Position numbers and translations under genes: made by a program | The notes under the pieces: model-generated | What the model saw: only the letters and a program-made list of their open reading frames with translations | Told to the model about the DNA's origin: nothing | Database searches by the model: none | NCBI GenBank assembly: GCA_030040395.1 | Contig: JASHTU010000087.1 | Coordinates: 1 to 5,769, forward strand | Direction: 5' to 3' | Length of the DNA stretch: 5,769 bases | DNA from: Acidobacteriaceae bacterium | GTDB taxonomy: Bacteria > Acidobacteriota > Terriglobia > Terriglobales > Acidobacteriaceae | Part shown: positions 1-5,030 of the stretch, one piece after another | Position numbering within the stretch: position 1 is the first letter of the stretch | Layout of the letters: the number at the start of each line of letters is the position of its first letter

Positions 1-942
1 GACGACGGATTCGGCGAAAAAGCCGGAAGCGGGGTCATAACGGCCGTCGGCGGTTTGGACATAGACGCCTTCCGGGCCGAGGACCGGGCCGCCGCGGTTC
101 CAAGGACCGGCGGGACGCGAAGAGCCGGTATACACCTTGTTGACTGTGACGTGATCCGGATCGTGAACATCGGCGGCCACGACGTTGCCTGAGACCATTA
201 GTTGGGCAGCATCGCCGCCGCAGCCACGGCCCATGGAGGTGTAGATCACGTTGTCGACGAGGTTGAGGCTCCAGCTTCGGGCGTCGCGCGGCTCGATGAC
301 TGTGGGGGTGAGCTTGGGGCTGCCGTCGGCGAGAGAAGCGGCGCGGAGATTGCCGTCGTCCGTGGTGAAATAAATAACACCTTTCTCTTTATCGATGACC
401 GGCGTGGCCTGCTCGGTGTCGGTGCACATCCAGTTGGCTTCCTTAATAGGCGTAGTGGTGTTGGGGAAAGATTTTTGCCACAGTAGCTTGCCCGTGCCGG
501 CGTCGATGGCGAAGAGGGTGCTTTCGCCGGAAATGGTGTAGGCCACGGTCTTGAGTCCGTCGGCGGTTTGCACGCCTGAGACCACCACCGGCGCGGTGAG
601 GGATTGCGCCGCGAAGGGGCTGGGAGTGATGGGTAGTTGCGTGCTCCACAGCAGTTGGAGGTTGGAGACATTGCTGGCGGAGAGGGTGGTTTCGGCGTTG
701 TTCCAGCCCGTGCGTTGGGGATCGTGGCTAAAGGTGAGCCAGTCGTCGGTGACTGGCGGCTGGGCGTTGAGCAAGGGGTCGAGCCGGGGCATTTGGAAGG
801 GGTGAAAAGTGGGATGATCCTGGGCGGGTGCGGCGGGAGGCGCGACCTGGCCAGCCTGAGGCGCAGCCTGCGCTGCGCCAGAAACAGGCAGAAGCATGGA
901 TGCAAAGAGCGTGGGAAGGAAAAGCTTGGGCATGTTCGGCAT
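1..942 (-). CDS. Secreted PQQ-type beta-propeller protein (quinoprotein-like), C-terminus beyond window
   Basis: The frame is open for 314 codons from the ATG at 942 to position 1, so the C-terminus is missing. A GAGG ribosome site lies 5 nt upstream. Residues 1-29 look like a signal peptide (hydrophobic LFLPTLFASMLLPVSG, then an AQA-A type cleavage site), followed by a Pro/Ala/Gln-rich segment to about 60. Residues 68-80 (WLTFSHDPQRTGW) match the opening strand typical of PQQ propeller proteins. Residues 142-156 (TLFAIDAGTGKLLWQ) are a classic PQQ/WD-like blade repeat, and TDDGNLRA (194-201) is another blade strand. Cys173 and Cys241 could pair in the periplasm. This shows an exported eight-blade-type propeller. 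Whether it binds PQQ and oxidises an alcohol or sugar is inference, because the catalytic part is not visible. The divergent cytochrome c next door fits an electron-accepting partner. It could instead be a non-catalytic propeller such as a BamB-like scaffold, but the adjacent cytochrome favours a redox role. Confidence 0.85.
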   Translation of the reverse strand, partial: MPNMPKLFLPTLFASMLLPVSGAAQAAPQAGQVAPPAAPAQDHPTFHPFQMPRLDPLLNAQPPVTDDWLTFSHDPQRTGWNNAETTLSASNVSNLQLLWSTQLPITPSPFAAQSLTAPVVVSGVQTADGLKTVAYTISGESTLFAIDAGTGKLLWQKSFPNTTTPIKEANWMCTDTEQATPVIDKEKGVIYFTTDDGNLRAASLADGSPKLTPTVIEPRDARSWSLNLVDNVIYTSMGRGCGGDAAQLMVSGNVVAADVHDPDHVTVNKVYTGSSRPAGPWNRGGPVLGPEGVYVQTADGRYDPASGFFAESVV

Positions 943-1068
943 TTTATCCTCGAATTTAGGAATACGTATAGCGAATCATGGGGTCTGGCTACCCCACCCC
1001 TTTTCAGGGCGGTTGCGGGTCCACTAGGATAGACGGTAGATAGTATATCGATTTCAGAGAGGTTTCCA
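943..1068. promoter_or_regulatory. Divergent intergenic region between propeller and cytochrome genes
   Basis: This 126-bp gap must hold promoters for both outward-facing genes. It is more AT-rich near its two ends (around 955-975 and 1037-1055), with TATA-like stretches such as TATATC at 1044-1049. No convincing paired -35/-10 boxes were found by eye. In the middle is a 6-bp inverted repeat, TGGGGT at 979-984 and ACCCCA at 991-996, with a 6-nt spacer. It could be an operator for shared control or a small RNA hairpin in the leader. Confidence 0.5.
1056..1062 (+). promoter_or_regulatory. Ribosome binding site that fixes the TTG start of the cytochrome gene
   Basis: AGAGAGG lies 6 nt before a TTG codon at 1069-1071. 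No ATG or GTG sits at a similar distance in this frame. Starting at the TTG gives a complete signal peptide, so the rare start codon is well supported. Confidence 0.7.
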
Positions 1069-1494
1069 TTGAAAGCTATTTCATTCTGGGTTGGATTCGC
1101 CGCGTGCGCCAGCCTGACAGTAGTGCTTTTTGCCCAGTCGGGCTCCTCCACGCGGAACGGCGTCTACACAAACGATCAGGCCGCGCAGGGGCAAGCCATT
1201 TATACGCAGCAATGCGCAATGTGCCACGGTCCATCGCTCGCAGGCTCGGGCCAGACGCCTGCGCTGGCTGGCCCGGTGTTTCTCAAGAACTGGATTGGCC
1301 AGACGGTAGGTGACCTGTCCAGTAAGCTTCAGGCGACGATGCCGGCCACAAGCCCGGGATCGCTTAAGCCTGACCAGGTATCGGAACTGGTTGCATTCAT
1401 CCTGAAATCAAATCATTACCCGGCTGGGAAGACGAAACTGCCTTCGGACTCGGCAAGCCTGAACAACATTCATTTCGAGGCTCCGGGGCGTTAA
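1069..1494 (+). CDS. Exported monohaem class I cytochrome c (cbb3 subunit III-like domain)
   Basis: The product is 141 aa. Residues 1-23 form a signal peptide or N-terminal anchor (KAISFWVGFAACASLTVVLF), so the protein should act in the periplasm. Haem is attached at CAMCH (Cys49, Cys52, His53), and Met91 in ATMP is the likely distal axial ligand. Between them, PALAGPVFLKNW and DLSSKLQ match the small single-haem cytochromes that accompany quinoproteins in Acidobacteriota. The final helix, DQVSELVAFILKSN (102-115), is the usual C-terminal helix of the fold. The gene starts with TTG and diverges from the PQQ-type propeller gene, so it probably accepts electrons from that enzyme and passes them to the respiratory chain. 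The partner assignment is inference from gene order. The haem-binding identity is seen directly. Confidence 0.93.
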   Translation: MKAISFWVGFAACASLTVVLFAQSGSSTRNGVYTNDQAAQGQAIYTQQCAMCHGPSLAGSGQTPALAGPVFLKNWIGQTVGDLSSKLQATMPATSPGSLKPDQVSELVAFILKSNHYPAGKTKLPSDSASLNNIHFEAPGR

Positions 1495-1505
1495 TTTCTC
1501 GAATG

Positions 1506-1549
1506 GCCGCGCGGGGAAGGCGAGGCTGGGTGGGCCTTGCCGGCGCGGC
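1506..1549. terminator. Long imperfect hairpin between convergent genes
   Basis: The arms 1506-1521 and 1534-1549 pair at 14 of 16 positions around a 12-nt loop. They include an uninterrupted outer 7 bp (GCCGCGC with GCGCGGC) and an inner 5 bp (AAGGC with GCCTT). It lies 12 nt after the cytochrome stop and 42 nt beyond the DUF309 stop, so it could end transcription from both sides. Neither flank has a clear T-run, so intrinsic termination is not certain. Confidence 0.55.
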
Positions 1550-1590
1550 AACACCGCAATTCACGGGCGAATGACCGGTCAGGATGCGGG

Positions 1591-2013
1591 TTAAGCATTC
1601 CTGCGCTCGAATTTGTCGATTTTAGGATTGCGGATCGGGTCAATATTAGGAAAGGGGCACTGGAACCTGGGCGGGGATGGCTGCGTGCACACGGCGGTCG
1701 CGCCCTCGAGTTTCCGCAGCCAAGCGGTAACCTCTGCGCGGAGGGGACCGACGGCAATCCCGCCAAAATGTGCAGGGCGGGATTCGAGGCGGCGCAATGC
1801 CCTGCTTAAGAGAGAAACCGCCCCGACGGAGTTGCCGGCCTGCAGATGGTGGAAGGCGGCCGCAACCTGAATGAGCGCCTGGAGAAAGCTTTTCTCCGGC
1901 TCTTCCAGGCGCAGCCAAACGCTCTCCCAATGCTCGTGAGCCAGGAAGAACTCGGTTCTGCGGTAGCAAGCAAGGCCTTCCGCCAAGGCTCCCGAGCTCC
2001 AATCCAAACCCAT
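1591..2013 (-). CDS. DUF309 family protein
   Basis: The product is 140 aa and is recognised as DUF309, a small all-helical family of unknown biochemical function found in many bacteria and archaea. The family signature is clear: FFLAHEHWESVW at residues 22-33, with the conserved AHE and the following Trp-Glu, then the second helix pair KSFLQALIQVAAAFHHLQAG at 41-60 and Asn61. GAVSLLSRALRRLE (64-77) is the next helix. The part after about residue 105 is Pro-rich, charged and probably disordered; it is not part of the family core. The start is an ATG with GAGGG about 6 nt upstream. The gene is convergent with the cytochrome and separated from the ATPase remnant upstream by 65 bp, so the two could once have been co-transcribed. 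No catalytic function should be assigned. The His-Glu pair resembles a metal- or ligand-contacting site, but that is speculation. Confidence 0.88.
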   Translation of the reverse strand: MGLDWSSGALAEGLACYRRTEFFLAHEHWESVWLRLEEPEKSFLQALIQVAAAFHHLQAGNSVGAVSLLSRALRRLESRPAHFGGIAVGPLRAEVTAWLRKLEGATAVCTQPSPPRFQCPFPNIDPIRNPKIDKFERRNA

Positions 2014-2078
2014 GTCAGCCCTCGGTCACGATCCCATCTTACGGCGGGTCCGTACGGCAGCAGTTCTTACGCGATGGG

Positions 2079-2357
2079 TTATTCCTCTCGTTCCCGAATC
2101 CAGATGCGGAAAAATCGATCGGAAATGATGAACGAGCGGGCGTCGCGATCGATCAGATCGCGCTTGACGAGGGCGCTGCTCGGGCAATGAACAGCAGAAG
2201 CGTGGCTGAGGCCATACTTTTGCAGGAAGGCGGAACTGTAAGGAGACACACGCCGATCTTCAACAGCCAGCCCGCGCAGGAACCGGCGCTGATTAATGGT
2301 GAAAGATTCCCACAGCGCGGTGTAGGCGCTGGCTTCCCGCGCCAGCACAACGTGCAC
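2079..2357 (-). pseudogene. Remnant of an AAA+-type ATPase: C-terminal winged-helix part only
   Basis: The 92-codon open frame reads like the C-terminal domain of bacterial and archaeal P-loop ATPases of the kind often annotated as ATP-binding protein. NQRRFLRGLA (22-31) is the first helix. FLQKYGLSHASAV (44-56) covers the winged-helix turn. SALVKRDLIDRD (61-72) and SFIISDRFFRIWI (75-87) form the recognition helix and wing with the family's terminal pattern. The intact family is several hundred residues long, with Walker A and B motifs upstream. Here a TAA lies in frame at 2370-2372 and nothing ATPase-like is visible in any frame up to 2465. The only candidate start is a GTG at 2357 with a GAGAGG placed 1 nt away, which is too close. 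I therefore read it as a 5'-truncated pseudogene. A short, expressed stand-alone winged-helix protein is the less likely alternative. Confidence 0.62.
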
Positions 2358-2465
2358 GCCTCTCGTGATTTATACCTAGGACGCATCAGAAATTACACAT
2401 GTTCGATATAGCGGCTATGTATTCATTGAGGCGAGACAGAAGTAATCCGGCTGCGCAGAAATAGA

Positions 2466-3908
2466 ATGAGTTACGTGATGAACAGCAACGCCATTCGCAG
2501 CGATTGGGTTGGGCAGGTCGTGGAGGGAAGGTTTCCCCTTCTCGCATGGCGAGGCGGCGGTGACGGAAGCTTCGTTTTTCTGACCGAATGGGAGGGGCGT
2601 GAAGGGCAAAAGGCCGTCATCAAGCTCATTCCTGGAGATCATGACGCGGTAGAAGAGCGCCTTGCCGGCTGGGCCGCGGCGGCGCGGTTGTCGCATCCTC
2701 ACCTGATGGGGGTATTTCATTCCGGACGGGCTTCCATCGAGGGCGTGGAAATGGCCTATGCGGTGATGGAGTGCGCCGATGAGATTCTTGGGGAGATCAT
2801 TGCGGAGCGGCCGCTCGAGCCCGGCGAGGCGCGAGAGATGTTTGCGCCGGTTCTCGACGCGCTTGCCTACCTGCACGGCGAGGGTTTCGTGCATGGTCAT
2901 CTCAAGCCGTCGAACATCATGGCTGTGGAGGACCGGCTGAAGCTGGCGGGAGACGATCTTCAACGCGCCGGTGAAGGCGGCCATGGCGCGGCGGAGCAGG
3001 GAATCCATGCGGCGCCGGAAACCGCTTTGGGAACCATTTCGCCGGCCGCGGATCTGTGGTCGCTGGGGGTGACCGTGGTTGAGGTTCTGACGCAACATCC
3101 GCCGGCATTCGACGCCCGCGCGAAGGGGGACCCGATTGTGCCCGATTCCGTACCCGAACCTTTCTCCGCCATGGCGCGCGCATGCCTACGGCGCGAGCCG
3201 GCCGAGCGAGCGACACTCGGCGACTTGAAGGCGATGCTCGAGGGCAAGGCAGCGGCGCGAAAGGAGCCGGTGGGGCCGACCCGGCAAACCGCCGTCAACC
3301 AGGCAGAGGGCGAGGCAGCGAGAGGTGAGGGCGAAAGAGAGGGCGACGCCAGCTTCGAGGTGGGAAAAATGGGGCCTGGGAAGAGGCGCGTGATGACGCT
3401 TGTGGCCCTATTGGTTGTGGTGGCGGCGGCCGTCGCAATTTTTGCGGCGCTTTCCCATAAGGCGCCGCGAGGGGCGCCCTCAGGGAGTGAGGCGCAAGCC
3501 CCGGCAGCGGCGGAACAGGGGACGCAACCGGAATCCGAGCCGGGCAAAGGCACGCCGGGGAGCCAAAGCCTAAATAGGGCGAGTCAAAGCCCCGAAGGGG
3601 TGACAGAGAAGGGCGCGGTTGCCGGCCGGGTTATGCCCGACGTGCCCGCGAAGGCGAGCGGGACCATAGAAGGCAAAGTGCAAGTGGAGGTACGCGTGGA
3701 GGTGGATCCGGAGGGTAGGGTCTCGAACGCCGATTTTGCGTCGCGAGGAGTAAGCCGGTATTTCGCCAACCTGGCATTGGAAGCCGCGCGGCGCTGGAGG
3801 TTTGCTCCGGCGCGGGCGGGTGGGCAAGCGGTTCGAAGCGAGTGGGTGCTGCGATTCGTGTTCCGGCAGAGCGGGACAGACGTGAGCGCGAGGGAAACAT
3901 CTCCGTAG
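2466..3908 (+). CDS. Membrane protein: pseudokinase-like domain, TM helix, periplasmic TonB C-terminal domain
   Basis: The product is 480 aa. Residues ~14-260 have the Hanks-type kinase fold. VIKLI keeps the ATP-site lysine (Lys53), the APE motif is present (182-185), DLWSLG (196-201) is subdomain IX, and Arg248 suits subdomain XI. The catalytic loop, however, reads HGHLKPSN (143-150) instead of HRDxKPxN, so the proton-accepting Asp is His145. The DFG position reads AGDD (161-164). Phosphotransfer is therefore unlikely. A charged linker leads to one hydrophobic helix (about 309-329, preceded by GKRR), which puts the kinase side in the cytoplasm. A Pro/Gly/Ser/Gln-rich linker spans about 332-385, and a TonB family C-terminal domain follows (about 386-468), with VQVEVRVEVDPEGRVS, SRYFANLALEAARRWRF and a final EWVLRFVF strand. 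Known TonB domains touch outer-membrane transporters; here the periplasmic contact may be gated by the cytoplasmic domain (inference). The ATG at 2466 has only a weak ribosome site. Met5 (2478) is an alternative and changes little. Confidence 0.9.
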   Translation: MSYVMNSNAIRSDWVGQVVEGRFPLLAWRGGGDGSFVFLTEWEGREGQKAVIKLIPGDHDAVEERLAGWAAAARLSHPHLMGVFHSGRASIEGVEMAYAVMECADEILGEIIAERPLEPGEAREMFAPVLDALAYLHGEGFVHGHLKPSNIMAVEDRLKLAGDDLQRAGEGGHGAAEQGIHAAPETALGTISPAADLWSLGVTVVEVLTQHPPAFDARAKGDPIVPDSVPEPFSAMARACLRREPAERATLGDLKAMLEGKAAARKEPVGPTRQTAVNQAEGEAARGEGEREGDASFEVGKMGPGKRRVMTLVALLVVVAAAVAIFAALSHKAPRGAPSGSEAQAPAAAEQGTQPESEPGKGTPGSQSLNRASQSPEGVTEKGAVAGRVMPDVPAKASGTIEGKVQVEVRVEVDPEGRVSNADFASRGVSRYFANLALEAARRWRFAPARAGGQAVRSEWVLRFVFRQSGTDVSARETSP

Positions 3909-3931
3909 ACGCGTAGGGCCTGTGCTTTGCT

Positions 3932-3990
3932 CTCCCCCGCGCTGAAGTTGGTGACAAGTTCTAGGCGACTTGATCCACCGGCGCGGGGAG
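3932..3990. terminator. Nested inverted repeats at the convergent gene ends
   Basis: CTCCCCCGCGC (3932-3942) pairs with GCGCGGGGAG (3981-3990) with one bulged C. Inside the loop, CAAGT (3955-3959) pairs with ACTTG (3968-3972). The structure spans the stop codon of the minus-strand gene (3961-3963) and begins 24 nt after the plus-strand stop. It may stop both converging transcripts. No T-run follows either arm, so the call is tentative. Confidence 0.35.
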
Positions 3991-4614
3991 AACGGAGCCC
4001 CCGAGGATCGTGGCCGATGGGCGGGCGAAGGGCGAACGCGGCGCGGCAGCGGCCTCGAGCGGGCGGCCGGTCAACAACTGCCGCACCCGTTCAGAGGAAA
4101 AGAGCCATTCCGCGGGCAATTTCTCGACGATGCGGGAATCATCGCCATCGGAAACCCATTTTCGTTCTTCCCAGAGAATCGCCTCGCCGGCGCGATTGAC
4201 GGCCTGGCGCAGCTTTTGCGCAATTTCATACGGTGTCGCCAGGTAAATGCGGGGCAACTGGTCGATGGTCACGCCGAGGAATTGCACCAGGCAGCAGACC
4301 ATGCGGGCGTCGTGCTTGTCGAGCCACATATCGATGGCGCGGTGGCATTCGGCCATGTTGCCGGCAAGCCCGGCGGCGCGCTTCTGGTAGGCCTGGGTAA
4401 GGTCCCAGATTCCATCGTCGCTGGCCAGGACGCACACCTTGAAGAGGTTGCCCGAGCGGGTGACGACGAGATCGTGCCGAGGTCTTTCAGGGCCGGAGAG
4501 AACCGTCACGTCGAGCCCGCAACGGGCGAATTGAGCGGCGGCGATGCCCGAGGCACTGAGGGCGATTTGCCAGTGGGGCGACGACCTGATCGGGGGATGG
4601 ACAAGAACAGGCAT
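3961..4614 (-). CDS. Hypothetical protein, possibly a degenerate PD-(D/E)XK nuclease-like fold
   Basis: The product is 217 aa with no signal peptide or membrane helix. The start is well fixed: an ATG with GAGGAG 6 nt upstream. Residues 14-33 (an HWQIALSASGIAAAQFARCG-type helix) followed by a strand, then HDLVVTRSGNLFKVCVL (47-63), resemble the helix-strand-Asp-strand core of PD-(D/E)XK proteins, with Asp48 as the metal-binding Asp. The next strand should carry (D/E/Q)xK, but here it reads CVL (61-63), so the catalytic lysine would be Leu63. CCLVQFLGV (107-115), RIYLATPYEIAQKLRQA (122-138) and EEWLFS-like PAEWLFSSERV (167-177) look like conserved core pieces. The tail after about 183 is Ala/Pro-rich. 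The fold assignment rests on pattern resemblance and is uncertain. Loss of the lysine would make it a DNA-binding or structural protein rather than a nuclease. It is convergent with the TonB-fusion gene and has a long upstream region with a possible regulator site. Confidence 0.72.
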   Translation of the reverse strand: MPVLVHPPIRSSPHWQIALSASGIAAAQFARCGLDVTVLSGPERPRHDLVVTRSGNLFKVCVLASDDGIWDLTQAYQKRAAGLAGNMAECHRAIDMWLDKHDARMVCCLVQFLGVTIDQLPRIYLATPYEIAQKLRQAVNRAGEAILWEERKWVSDGDDSRIVEKLPAEWLFSSERVRQLLTGRPLEAAAAPRSPFARPSATILGGSVLPAPVDQVA

Positions 4615-4620
4615 TGGTTT

Positions 4621-4626
4621 CTCCTC
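4621..4626 (-). promoter_or_regulatory. Strong ribosome binding site for the hypothetical nuclease-like gene
   Basis: On the minus strand GAGGAG stands 6 nt before the ATG at 4614-4612. This supports the chosen start and shows that the gene is set up for good translation. Confidence 0.7.
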
Positions 4627-4814
4627 AAGCCGGGCGGCAGGTTCGCTGGGCCCGCTGCGATGACATGGAGCGCGGAATCTTGCCGATCGTCGCTCTTTCT
4701 ATCGGCAAAACCCCGAAAAGCGTAAGGCCGCAAAGGGCGTCCCAACAGCTCCAGATCTTCCGGGGCAATCTTTGCAATCCGAGCGCACGGAAGCTGTCAC
4801 TGAATGTTAGAGGA

Positions 4815-4820
4815 ATTTTA
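4815..4820 (-). promoter_or_regulatory. Candidate -10 box for the hypothetical nuclease-like gene
   Basis: TAAAAT on the minus strand matches TATAAT at 5 of 6 positions. The -35 position reads ACGCGC, which has no resemblance to a -35 box, and there is no extended -10 TG. This pattern is expected of a promoter that depends on an activator bound just upstream. The start of transcription would be near 4808, giving a long leader to the ATG at 4614. Confidence 0.35.
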
Positions 4821-4841
4821 GCGCGTTTGTTGCCGCGGCGC

Positions 4842-4855
4842 GTGATCAAAGTCAC
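4842..4855. promoter_or_regulatory. CRP/FNR-family-like operator, GTGA-N6-TCAC
   Basis: The half-sites GTGA (4842-4845) and TCAC (4852-4855) are perfect inverted copies with the 6-nt spacing of CRP-type sites. The centre is about 40.5 bp upstream of the transcription start predicted from the TAAAAT box, which is close to where class II activators of this family bind. An overlapping palindrome, AAAGT-C-ACTTT (4848-4858), is an alternative operator reading. No CRP-type gene is in the window. Confidence 0.4.
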
Positions 4856-4996
4856 TTTTCTTTGCACTTTTGTAACTCTGGTGATCCGTGTCGTTGAATC
4901 GAGAAGCGAGGGAAGGCGGCTTTTGCGGTTCCGTTCGGCATGAATCCCCTGTTTTCTTGAATTCCGCTCATGGACCGGACAGATTTGAGCCCGGCC

Positions 4997-5030
4997 CCCT
5001 GGGTGAGACAGCGTTCTCAAGCACCCAGGG
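4997..5030 (-). terminator. Hairpin overlapping the stop codon of the LuxR-type gene
   Basis: CCCTGGGTG (4997-5005) and CACCCAGGG (5022-5030) form a perfect 9-bp stem around 16 nt, within which TGAGA and TCTCA offer an alternative inner pairing. The 3' end of the coding sequence (codons for Ala-Leu-Gly) forms one arm, and the stop codon at 5017-5019 lies in the loop. No T-run follows on the minus strand, so it may be a Rho-independent terminator of weak type or a 3'-end-stabilising hairpin. Confidence 0.5.

Larger units (their letters stand above)
4627..5016. other. Non-coding stretch between two minus-strand genes
   Basis: About 390 bp lie between the LuxR-type gene and the hypothetical gene downstream of it. 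Open frames here (for example 4625-5020 minus) give Arg/Ser/Pro-rich translations with no recognisable motif or protein-like pattern. The part at about 4800-4900 is clearly more AT-rich than the surroundings and contains the candidate promoter and CRP-like site listed separately, plus two AAAAGTG copies 12 nt apart on the minus strand. From 4627 to about 4790 nothing is recognised; it would form a ~190-nt leader if the promoter call is right. Confidence 0.6.

Noticed and set aside
246..1151. Minus-strand open frame of about 300 codons covering the propeller gene and the divergent region
   Set aside because: Its translation is Pro/Ser/Arg-rich with no motif, it runs through the promoter region and into the cytochrome gene, and the neighbouring frame gives a convincing exported propeller protein.
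2144..2162. Perfect 7-bp inverted repeat CGCGATC / GATCGCG
   Set aside because: It lies inside the winged-helix remnant and is explained by GATC/CG-rich codons; there is no positional reason to call it a site.
2393..2421. TTACAC and TATGTA with 17-nt spacing as a promoter for the TonB-fusion gene
   Set aside because: Only 2 and 3 of 6 matches to the consensus boxes; not better than chance.
2415..3098. Minus-strand open frame opposite the kinase-like domain
   Set aside because: It is a by-product of GC-rich codon use in the real gene on the plus strand; there is no recognisable domain.
2960..3553. Minus-strand open frame opposite the kinase end and TM region
   Set aside because: Composition is Ala/Ser/Pro-rich and motif-free, while the plus strand encodes clear kinase and TM features here.
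3970..4725. Plus-strand open frame of about 250 codons opposite the nuclease-like gene
   Set aside because: No strong ribosome site and no family resemblance. The minus strand has an excellent ribosome site and a protein-like pattern, and the plus frame extends into non-coding sequence.
4625..5020. Possible small protein between the LuxR-type gene and the hypothetical gene
   Set aside because: Basic, low-information translation without motif or good start signal; the region contains promoter-like and hairpin elements instead.
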